This document shows positions 42,946 through 53,383 of a DNA stretch of 64,000 nt, piece by piece. Source of the DNA: Scatophagus argus. Lineage: Eukaryota; Chordata; Actinopteri; Scatophagidae. Made by a program: the position numbers and the translations under genes. The stretch covers positions 2,325,501-2,389,500 of the forward strand of contig NC_058511.1 in the NCBI RefSeq assembly GCF_020382885.2, written 5' to 3'. Within the stretch, counting starts at the first letter, position 1, and each line of letters opens with the position of its first letter. Below the pieces are notes generated by a model that was not told the origin of the DNA, did not search any database, and saw nothing but the letters and a program-made list of their open reading frames with translations.

Positions 42946-45900
42946 ATGGACCCTGCACACAGTGGAGGGGATATGTCGCCTCTGTATGTGCCAAGAAAGA
43001 GAAAGTCTGCACAGTCACAAGCTAAAAGTGCAGTGCCATGTCCAGGTAACAGAGAAGCCACTTATTCAAAACACTTGGTGGTTATTTTAGCTGAGGAAAA
43101 TCCTTTTCTGCTTCTCCAACAGTGGTTCAGCGAATGCCAGGAAGAACCTGTGAATTAAATGCAGATGGATATCCCAAGGTAAGCACGAACTCACACTGCA
43201 CAGGACACACATGCTGTTGCATGCTGTGGTTTAGGTTTTTTTATGTAATCCTCAGAATCTGTTGACTTTTTGCACGCCGCTGGACTTCAGCTTCACAGCT
43301 TTGTACTTGAATGTTTTAGAATGACGAGTCTCAGTCCCAAGATGCTCTAAAGATGAAAAGAACCTGTGGTAGAAAAAGGTAAGGCACACCTGTTGATTTG
43401 CATGACAGACACTGCAAACTCAGCATGATGATGAATGTGTCTCTTGACATGGAAGACGCATTTTCTGTTTCAAGAACTGTCTGCTGTTTTCATAAGGTGC
43501 TTGCAGTGTGTTTGATATGGGAAAGTGGTTTGAACAAAGTCATGTTTTATGTATTTTTGGATTAACGGGGACTAATCCAGCAAGCTAACACAGCAGCGAT
43601 GTGATGTTGACTGAAAGTCGGTTCTTTGGCTCAACTTTGAAGAGTTTCAGTGAGCACAAACAGAAGGAGGCCAGGATTAGCAGGCAGAGCTCCTCTTAGA
43701 AAGTGACCACTTCAAGGACCGTTGGTACATTGTTACAAAGCTAAGTTTGGTTCAGCTTCCTGCCAAAATACATGCACCTGCTGCTGCAAACCCACCGGGA
43801 ACTCAGAGCAAAGTGTGTGGTGATTCTATAAGTGGAGACACACCTTTTAGTCATATTTATCTTTCCTGATTCTGGTTCTGTTCTAACTGGCCAGTTTGTC
43901 TGACCTCTGACAATCCGACCGGTCCCACAACACCTCGTTTGTTCATGATAACATCTGCATCATTTTTAATCTGATTAAAAAACATACTGTGATGACGGCA
44001 GTGTTCTGATGTATGTTGACATCATTTCGTCATGCACTTACACACTGCTATGAGAACAACTGAAAGTGAAGGTGACATTGCTGTCATAAGCTGGTGCCTC
44101 AGGTGTCCTAAATTTGCTGCAGATTTTTTTGGTTGGGGGGTTTTCCAGATGCTAGTAAAGAAACTTTTAACTTCAGAAAACACCAGCTGACTGACCATTC
44201 AACATGGTTAGATTATTTACTGCCTCACCAGCTAAAAAACTTCACACAGAGTACTGTTTTCTGTCAGGTATGAGGACCTCCAGAGTGTTTCCATAGGAAC
44301 GTTGGATTACCCAACCAGCAGCTGCTCAGTCATGTCATCAGGTGGCCTGGCCAATGGGGCAGACCCGGGGTCCGTGGCCCCGCCTACTGCAAGGGTGCCA
44401 CCAAGACTAGTGGAGAAGGATGTGTGGCTTCAAGGCCCGGAGGCCAACAGGGAGCAGTCCCAGCCTCAGGACCAGAGCTGGAGCTCCAGCAGGGACAGAG
44501 GCCCCGACGCCTGGGCCCCTGCTAGAGACCGACCACAGGAGCAGGTGTGGAACTCTGGCAGAGACCGAGCGGGACACTCCAGTCAAGACCAGGCATGGAT
44601 TCCAGGCAGGGACAGGGTCCATGCCGGGCAGGAACAGGGCTGGATGACAGGTCGGGGACGAGGCCCTGAGCAGGGCTGGGCAGCTGGCAGAGACCGAGGC
44701 CAGGACCAGGCCTGGAACTCAGGCGGGGATCCAGGAGGAGGCCGGGCCTCCTCAGGGCCAGAGCAGGCGTGGGGAAGTGGTGGAAGCCAAGACCAAGCCT
44801 GGAGCAACACGAGCAGAGACAGAGGACATGTCTGGAGACCTGGTGGGAACTCAGTAAAATATATTACAGCTCTGATTAGGAATATTTTTCTTTGTGTTTT
44901 GCATGATAATACTAAATTATAAAATTAGATTAATTTGAGTCCTGGACCCTGACTTCAGCTCATCTGCTTTGTGTGTGAGTGTTTTGGGGTTGTGGTTGCA
45001 GTTTTGTGTGACTCCTCTTGGATATGTTTTGGTATTGTGGTTTTTGGACTTTGTTCTGTGTGTGTTTTGTTGAAGACCTGAACATGAAGAAAGTCCAGAG
45101 AGTTGAGATGGAGCAAAGCCTGACTGTTAATGACTTTCCACAGCCACCAGAGGGCAGAGACTCCTGTAAGTTACCATCAGATTATTTCCTGCCAAAATAA
45201 ACAAGAGTAAAAGGGACCAAATCTGCCGTGATGGAGCATAAGAGAAACAATCAACTTGCAGGAGTTTGACAGTTGATGCGACAATTGTGTTGTGTTTCCT
45301 GCCCAGTCCATAACAGATCTGTGATCAAGGAGAAGAACGTTTTCTTACATGAAATGAGCATCAGAAAGCTCTCAACATGTACTGCATCAGCATCAAATCT
45401 AAAGTGTAATGTATTTCAGGTTCAGATGGAAACAGTGTTGGTGAGGCGTCGACGGCCCAGCTGAGTGAGGAGCAGAAACCCCACATCCCCTCCACCAGGA
45501 AGGAGCCTCCTTCTTACCCTCCAGGTGAGACAGGATGTCTTTTCAGATATGCAGCTGCACAGAAATGTGAGGAGTGATGCTCAGAATATGTCTGGGATGC
45601 TCCTCCTCCTTCTGAAGCACTTCGGCCATAAAATAGCAGGTTTGTTTTGTTGACATCCACCAGGAAGTCAAGAGGAGCGTTGGCAGCTGCAGATCGTGGC
45701 CAAAGGCAGAGTCACCTGCCCAAAGTGTAAAAGTGTGAGCAGGAAGACGGTGGAGGGGCTGAAGAAACACATGGAGAACTGCCGGCTGGTGAGCGCTCAG
45801 TGTTCCAACACTGCGTCTGGCCAACCAAAGAGTTCAAAACATAATTAATGCGTTCTGATATGTTTTCACAGCTGAGGATATGCTTGAAATTGAATATGAT

Positions 45901-48174
45901 CCTTAAAATGCTTGATTTTCAACACAAGCTGGTCTTCTCTCCATATGTGAACTGAAACAATCCCATCGTCTCATTATTTGATTCACGTTATCACCCACAT
46001 GTGATGGGGTAACTGGGATTTATCTGAACTGTTAAACTCCTCGTTTACCCTGTAAACACTGACTTTAGTCTGTTGTGTGCAGCAACCGTTTACCTGTCAG
46101 CACTGTGGGAAGCAGCTGAAGTCTTCAACAGGGATGAAGTATCACATCATGGCTGACCACAGCCATCTGGTAAGACCATTCAGCTCTCCTGAACCTCTCT
46201 AAACCATTTCCTCAAACTCACACACACACACACACACACAGACACGGCAGCAGTTTCAGATTTTCCTTTATTTCAGTTATGTATGATGATTTTTCATTGC
46301 TTCACTGGATGTCTTACATAATGGCTCTTTGTCCTGTTCGTTTATAGCCCTCATCAGACGACGCCAAGGACCTGGATGATCGGGTCATCAAAGACAAGCT
46401 GCGTAAAATCCTGAAGAGACTGGGCAAATTAAAATGCTCCAAAGAGGTAATCTCACCTGAGAGAGGAGGTCTGTGAGGATGAGAAGAGAAAAGATGATGT
46501 GAAGTGTTTCCTTTGGTCTTGTCTTTTCAGGGCTGTAACGCTGCCTTCACCAGCATCATGGGCTACGTGTACCACATGAAGAAGTGTGGGAAGGAGGAGT
46601 CCGAGCTCGAGAAGATGCTGCTGAACTGCTCGCACTGTGGGAAAACCTACAAGTCCAAAGCCGGTCTGGAGTACCACCTGAAATCAGAGCATGCCCCCGT
46701 GAGTCATACTTCATGTCAGACTGAAGAAGTAGCCAAAATCCTCCACAATGAAGGACATTAAAGTAAAATCGCATTGGTTGCGCTGCATGCGACTGAATCG
46801 GAGTATATTTAAATATCTTTTTCTCCTCCTGTTAACACAGACGCCTCAGAAGAGCGAGGAAGACGAGGCACTGAAGGCCCAGAGGGAGGCCAACCCGGAG
46901 AGGACGGCCAGCGGCAGGGTGCAGCGAGCATCAGCCCAGGTGGCCAACTTCCACCTGGCTGAGATCGCCAACAACGAGCTGCCCAAAGACTGGCCCAAGA
47001 GGAAGTTTCAGTCGGACCTGGTGCCAGACGACAAAAAGGCAAGAGAAGCTTCACTTTGTCCTACATGTATACATGGAGCCGGATGGATATGTGATTGTTA
47101 ACCAAGTGGTAGGCTCCTGTTCATGGCATTATATACTGAAGAAAGTGGCTTTCATGTGTTCATTGCCTTCCTGTCGTTCACACTGTCCAGTTGAAGTACG
47201 CCCGACCAGGTCTGCCTGCCTTCAGCCAAGAGGTGCTGAGGAAGTGGAAGAATGAGGTGAAGCTGCAGAGGAAAGTCCAGTGTCCCAACCAGGTAGGAAT
47301 CCGTAGAGAGTCTCGTTATGGAAGAGGTTTTTTCTGTGAAGCGCAGAGCCCGTAATGTAACGTCTTGTGTGACCCCTTCAGGGTTGTGGCTGCACCTACA
47401 CCAGCGTGTCAGGACTGAAGGCTCATCTGGGACTCTGCACGAGGGTACGTCAGCGATCTAATAAAATGTACAGTCTATTGAACATAAGAGAAGTGAACTT
47501 ATTGGACTTATTGAACTTATGGAATTGCACATTGAAGGAAACCCTGTAGGTAATTTATTTTACCTCTACATTATTTTGTAACTGTTTTTGCACACTTTAT
47601 GCTTTTTGCACTCTTCTTCTGTCCTTGTGATCTGCCACAACAAGTGAATTTTCCCACTGCGGGATCAATAAAGTTCATCTTATTTTATCTTATCTTATAA
47701 CAATGAGTCTATGTATTGCAACACAAAATGCCAACCAGGATTGTTCCAAAATGATCAGTAAAATCACATTCTCACACACATTCACATTCACATTCAGGTT
47801 ATTCCAGACCTCCTCTAACACTTCATGGCTCTTTTGTTTTCTCTGATCTCAGGGTGACTTTGAGGCTGGAAAATACAGATGTCTGATCTGCAATAAAGAG
47901 TTCAACTCTGAAAGTGGAGTGAAATATCACATCAACTCCGTCCACTCGCAGGTAACGAGTTTCGTGTTGCGCGAGCTCTTTGAAGAGCCCCCCAGCCCCG
48001 CTCACTTGTTTTTGTCTCTTATTTGCACTCCTCCTCCCTCAACAGGACTGGTTTGTGACCAACAAAAAGGCCTCCAAGAAGTTTGAGAAGTTCCTGAAAA
48101 ACCAGCCCAAGGAGTTTGTTCATAACGTGGACAAGCAGATCGTGGATCAGTATCATCACAATCACCTCCAGCAT

Positions 48175-48215
<41 letters not shown>

Positions 48216-48858
48216 GCAGCACCAGCAGCAGCAGCAGCACCACCACCACCACCACCACCACCACCACCATCAGCAGCAGCATCATCAGCTCCAGCACCAA
48301 CCCCTGCAGCACCCTCTGCAACCGCTGCATCACCTCCAGCACCAACCGCAGTACCTCCATCCAGAGCACCAGAACCTTCCTCCACAGATGGACACCCAGC
48401 TCCAGCAGCCGATGCTCCACTACACGCCCTTAGAGCCTCCGCCCGCACCGATGTGGGTGGATATGGACCGGAGAGGAGCAGTGCCGGAGCCGGAGCAGGC
48501 CCCCATCGAGATGGACAAGGACGATCTGGATGAGCCTGGAGAGGACAGCAGTGGGATGGTGGGGGAGAAAAGGAGAGAGAAGGGGGAGAGAGGAGGGGAG
48601 AGGGGGAAGGCAGATGGGAAGCAGAAGGAATGCTTTGCTTTCAGCGGTGGTGGTGGTGGTGGTAGTGGTGTTGGTGGGGGCAGCAGCAGCACCAGCAGCA
48701 GCAGCAGCAGTAGCAGCAGCAATACTGGCAGCTCATCCGGCGAATCAGAGGTGGAGCAGCAGGACAGGCAGAGACAGATGGACCAGTGGAACCTGAAACG
48801 GCCGGGCATCATGGACAGCATCCACCCTGATGCTGGCAAGCGGCAGAGGAACACTTAA
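42946..48858 (+). CDS. znf512: Zinc finger protein 512
   Basis: Nuclear C2H2/C2HC zinc-finger protein. Fifteen coding exons: 42946-43045, 43123-43178, 43320-43378, 44268-44842, 45076-45165, 45420-45524, 45664-45788, 46083-46169, 46348-46446, 46531-46698, 46841-47038, 47191-47292, 47382-47444, 47853-47951, 48046-48858; about 912 residues, against about 567 in human ZNF512. Fingers in order: [44 protein letters not shown] spacing; [60 protein letters not shown]; and [22 protein letters not shown]. Links such as [20 protein letters not shown] and [20 protein letters not shown] are ZNF512 signatures and fit it better than ZNF512B. Extra length comes from exon 4 (Arg/Asp/Gln/Trp repeats) and the last exon (His/Gln tract, Gly/Ser tract). 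The exon 11 donor is GC, not GT. All phases agree. Confidence 0.94.
44268..44842 (+). other. znf512: znf512 exon 4: degenerate QDQxWxxGRDR repeats
   Basis: This 575-nt exon follows [14 protein letters not shown] with about nine degenerate copies of an 11-14 residue unit, Q-(D/E)-Q-x-W-x-x-G-R-D-R (for example [22 protein letters not shown]). The unit is absent from mammalian ZNF512 as I remember it. The donor CCTG|GTGGG was chosen over a nearby CTCA|GTAAAA because only the first keeps the frame open into exon 5. Composition is low-complexity, charged and Trp-containing, so it is likely disordered. Confidence 0.85.
47475..47700 (+). repeat. LINE/SINE 3' tail in znf512 intron
   Basis: CTTTTTGCACTCTTCTTCTG, GATCTGCCACAACAAGTGAA and a CCCACTGCGGGATCAATAAA tail followed by ATCTTATTTTATCTTATC repeats match a fish LINE-type 3' end. 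It is truncated at the 5' side and non-coding. It lies in the intron between znf512 exons 13 and 14. Confidence 0.7.
48160..48720 (+). repeat. znf512: Triplet-rich coding tracts in znf512 last exon
   Basis: CAT/CAG/CAC triplets at about 48160-48290 encode mixed poly-His and poly-Gln runs ([27 protein letters not shown]). GGT and AGC runs at about 48645-48720 encode poly-Gly and poly-Ser. These lie after the last zinc finger. Triplet purity suggests they vary in length between individuals. Long open frames on the other frames and strand here are artefacts of the repeats. Confidence 0.9.
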
Positions 48859-51530
48859 AAAGACCCGAAATCTGCACCTGAAAGTGACACGTAGCCTAAC
48901 AGCCGTCGTGCGTCCGAGCGGACTTTAACACAGGTAGAAAAAGATGGCAGCGGGTGTCTGTCCCTGCTTTACTAGTTGCGGCAATGTGACCTAGAAGAAA
49001 AGTGTGTGTGGTGGGAAGGCAGCCGATGATGACAGAGCTGCAACTTGGAACTTTTGGTGAGAAAGCTTTTAGCTGGTGATGGAGGCCTTCAAATGAAGCT
49101 CTCTGAGATGGTTGTCGTTGTATAGAGAAGTGTAAGTATCCTGTTCATCTGTGTGTTTATCTGTGACGGATTCTTTTCACTACTTTAAATGTGTCTTATT
49201 CCTTTAGAACGTTTGATAAACCTTCTTGTCTTTCATGTTTATCTTAAAGAGAAACACTAACTTTAACCCAAAGGGAGGACACTACAGTATTTTGTTAGAC
49301 TTGTGTAGTCTCTCTCTCTTTTGTGCCTCTTGAGTATGATCTGTGTAACTTCATACTGCTCATCATGACTTTCACGTTCAACTGATTGGCCTTTTCTTTG
49401 CTGAATAACGTTGGTGTTGAGATGCGATTCGAAAAGAGGATCAGTCTGAGATTGACTACATTCATTTCTTTGACTGATCTTTCTCTGTAGTCTCTTAGAA
49501 GTTGTCAAGATGTGTGAATCTTTGAAGCGAAGTAACTGAAGAAGTCCAGACTCTAAACTCAAGGTTCCTCAGCAGATAGATCGGGCTGTTTGTGGAACAA
49601 TCTGGTGATAAGTTACAGAGCTTATGATTCAGTATACTGTGTTATGTTGCTATACTGAAAGCAAGGTGATGTATTGTTTCATAGGCCCGCTGTTCTCTGT
49701 GTTTACATATGCGATTGGGGCTTAACTTCTTCCTGTCTCAGTAGATACTCACGCAAAGCGAACCTTTTAGGGAAGATGTTTTTTGTCAAACTGTTTGTCC
49801 TTTTCTTAAAAATGAAACTTTTATGTGTGATTTTTTTAAAAATCCGTTTTAAACACTGTTATTGTTCACCAAACTAAGCAAGCACAGAAATTTGATTGGG
49901 ATCATAAAACAGCTGCCAGTAAACGTCAGCAGGTTGTTGAGCGAATGATGGCAGTAACTGATGAAGGAAAAATAATATACCCAGAACTCAACATGGAGGG
50001 CAGATGTTTTTCTGTTCTCTTCTGTCTTCTACAACGACAGACATGTTTCTGTCAGTGTGGCAGAATATTTAACCGGTAGCATGTAGCCTAATGCTTATGT
50101 ACTCTGCATTTTGTATCTGCTATGGTGGCATACGGTTGTGGATGGCCGTCAGTCTTTTGTTTGTGAGATTATTTTGTATATTTTTTTTCTTTTTTGCATT
50201 TCTGAATGAATTTGGTTGCCCGCCCCCCCATGTGCACTTCTGTTAAGCCAGTTTTCCTTCTGAAAAAAAAAATTGGTCTTGAATTGAAAATTTTAGTAAT
50301 ATTTACAGCATGTAATGTTTCTGTTTGAAGTGCTTCATCCCTCACATGCCTTTTGGAAAAAAGAATGAAAAACAAGAGTAAAACCTCTCCGAGCATGGGT
50401 CACTGGAGCCTGGAACTCACAGGACACAAAGCAAACATTAGAGGAACGTCTCAGAATGAAGCTGATTTTGGCGGAGCGTTTTTATTTTGTTTGCTTTCCT
50501 TTTGATTAACGTCTTCACGCTGTTGAAGCTTCACTCGAAGCCTCGTCGCTGCTGAAATACTTCCCACGTCCGCTTACGCCCGTGACCAAATCTTCATCAC
50601 CACGCGTGCACTTTGAACCGTCCGATGGCCCAGCGGAAGGCGGTTTATAAAGCAGCCCAGCAAACCTCGTCCCTTATCACTGAGAGTCTTACTGTTAGAG
50701 TGAAGCTTTGCTCACAATCAAACTTAAACTCATATTTCATAGGATAAAGGATTAACTGTCACTAGCAGCTCGTCTTCCAGCTCTCACTTTACTCACAGCA
50801 GCATCTCTTCATCCTAATGCTGGAGCTTAGTTCTGTAATCCAGATTTAGCCACACTAGGAAGGCCATAGCGTCATGTTTTTTGTATTTTGGTGCCAACAG
50901 AGGAGTATGCAATAGAACCAGAAGAGTTTTATCAGTGGTCATAACTACGACGTCCTCACCAGAGAGGACAAGTGAAAGGCATCAGATGTTTTCTCCAAAG
51001 TTTTGAGAGGCAGAAATGTTCCGTTTTGATCCGCAAACCCACGAGCCCCTGCAGATGCTGTGTAGCAGTTGGTCCTGACCTCCTGAAGTAGATCGAGGTC
51101 TTTAGGAAACGTTTTGGTCCAGTGGTCGAACTGGATGTGCTGCGGGAAAGGGAAGCTGTGTCGTTAGCAGTAAGCTCCAGAAGGAAGAGAGTGAAAATCT
51201 GTGGTCATGTCTTGTGCCCACGTCATCGCCATCCATACAGAAAATCCTCTCAGTGCATGTGACCGAGGCCAGATTTAAATTAAAAGCTCAGTTTGTAGTC
51301 TTGTAACATTTGTAACCACATAAAGAAAGCACTTAACGCTTCCATTTGGTGGGACATCATTTCTACTCAAGTGAGAATAGTTATGGCCTCAGCCAACCCT
51401 GCATTAAGAATCTGTACATTTAATATGTTATTACTTGTTTTTTAGAAGTTATGTGCTGCTATTTGATAGTACCAGCAGTGTTATAACCACAGATAATTAA
51501 AAGTTTAATTCATGGTCCCTTTGGTCTCTG
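48859..51530 (+). other. Probable znf512 3' UTR and flank
   Basis: No coding exon is seen for 2.7 kb after the znf512 stop. An ATTAAA at about 51498 (TAATTAAAAGTTTAATTC) is a plausible polyadenylation signal, but earlier candidates cannot be excluded. T-rich runs are at about 49828-49850 and 50175-50195. Open frames here are short and lack motifs. Confidence 0.4.
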
Positions 51531-51949
51531 TGTCTTCAGTTTCAGTGACAGAAAAAGTGTAAGCTCATCTTGTCTGGTCTGTATGTTTATCGTGTCACGT
51601 ACCATGAGGACATCTAAGAGGGTTCTTTTCCAGTTTTCAGTTCATGACTGGACTGCCCTGCATCATCCATCTCATACTGACACGGTGATATAATACAACA
51701 CTGTTTATAAAGATTTATTTTTTAAGGTATAAACATATGCTGCGAGTTATGATATTCATTGATTTGTATACCAAAAAGTGATTGTTGTGGGCACAAGCAA
51801 ATAAGTTATAGAAATCCTACAAGAGAGGACAAATGTTATTAGAAGTGTTATTTATCTCCCTGATGTTTAGTATTTATCTTACTTGTAATTCATGGCTTCC
51901 ACCTGATCTGTGATGAGTGTAAGGCTTGAACTCTGCAGTCGTGAATCGG

Positions 51950-52275
51950 TGTCATTCCAGGTTCTGCTGACAGGGGGCGGTGTGAACACCATGTCTGTAC
52001 GGTAACATGGCGGTTTGATGTCAATGGAACGCGAGTTTCAGCAAGTTGAGTCAGTGAAAACACCACGGCGGATGTTTACAGTTTGCCATCCAAGAAAGAA
52101 AAACGGCAGGTGGTGTATGTCGGGCACGTCCAGTGGTCTTCCACAGCATCCTTGCCGACTGCAGAGTTTGGGATTCGATCCCGAGTGACCAGTTCTTGTC
52201 TTCCCGGGTTCCGTGCGAGGCGTTTCAGCTCTCGCCACCGAGGAGAAAGCCTCCGAAACGCGCAGGGTGAGTTTT
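51950..52275 (+). promoter_or_regulatory. Candidate promoter and non-coding first exon of gtf3c2
   Basis: Bases are CG-rich and include AACATGGCGGTTTGATG (52003-52019, YY1-like ATGGCGG) and an apparent splice donor CGCGCAG|GTGAGT at about 52266. A 5' exon ending here would splice to the acceptor at 53383. ATGs in this exon open only short frames (one of about 56 codons from 52018). No transcription start can be read from sequence alone. Confidence 0.5.
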
Positions 52276-53383
52276 TAACGGTGGTAGTGGTGTTCTGCTA
52301 ACGTGTGTCAGTGAACTGGCCGATTTAAAAAGTATTACAGTTAATTAACGTCAGTGTAAGAAGCGCCACACTCCACGACCACTGTAGCCGGTTAGCGTTA
52401 GCTGTGTGGTGTTAGCTTAATAGCGTGCTTAGAAGAAGATATGAGTCACTGGAAAAACAAACGGTTAACTAAAGTATATTACTTAAATGAATTGGTTCTT
52501 GGTGGGTCTTACATTTAAACCACATGCCGAATTAATAAGTGGTTCAAATTTGTTTGGAATATTTGGTCGCTTTACATCTGTCACTCATTTACTCTTGACT
52601 GCACCAAAGAGAGCACTAAATTGACAGTTTATTGAATGACGTTTGGTGTGTCAGATTCAGACAGTGTGACAGCGAGGAGATATCGGTGTTATGTCTGGTA
52701 CTATGACCTCACGTTTCAACAGTAATTATTTTAAACTATCCAACACAAGGTATCAGTCTGTGTCATATACAGCACAGATGTCTCTGTTACAGGCTGTAGG
52801 ATTGTTGCTGACTGTTTTCAGTCCAGACCACACTAAAGGAGGAACCACTGAGGTATTATGATGAAATATTACTGTATGTGTATAGTCACTGAAAATGCCT
52901 TCAGAAATTATTTTTTGTACCATATTTTCATAAGTAATAGTTTACAAATATTACAGTGTGGTTAACAGAAAAGCTTAATGGATGACTCGTGCGTGTTCAT
53001 TTTTGTTTCTTGTCTGAATGGCAGTAAAGCCAGAGTGAGAAGGAATTTGCTCTGCACATGAGGAATCACCTGACAAGACAGCCACAGCTCAAGAAAGCCA
53101 GGACCAATGGATCCCATTGACTCCGGACAAGGTTTTGACTCGCTGGAGTTCAAACAAAAATGAACATAACATTATCTTTGACATCCCCTAAACATAATGT
53201 TAGATTGTTTACAATATTGTTTACATTGTGAATTGTTAATTTGGGTGTCGAATGTAAGCAATTCAAGAGCCTGAATTAGTTTGTGCACACAAATGATTTA
53301 TGCTAGAGTATTTCCAGTGCATTTTTATTTATTGAGCTGATTTCTGTTCATTCTTTGGAGTAATGACGTCACTCCCTTCACAG

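Noticed and set aside
48002..48448. Antisense Ala/Gly and Val/Leu-rich open frames over the znf512 last exon
   Set aside because: Produced by reading the CAN and GGT triplet runs in other frames; the real frame is fixed by the zinc-finger exons.
52083..52301. A basic 72-codon frame (PSKKEKRQ) upstream of gtf3c2
   Set aside because: It has no ATG at its start, and no splice would join it in frame to the exon at 53384.
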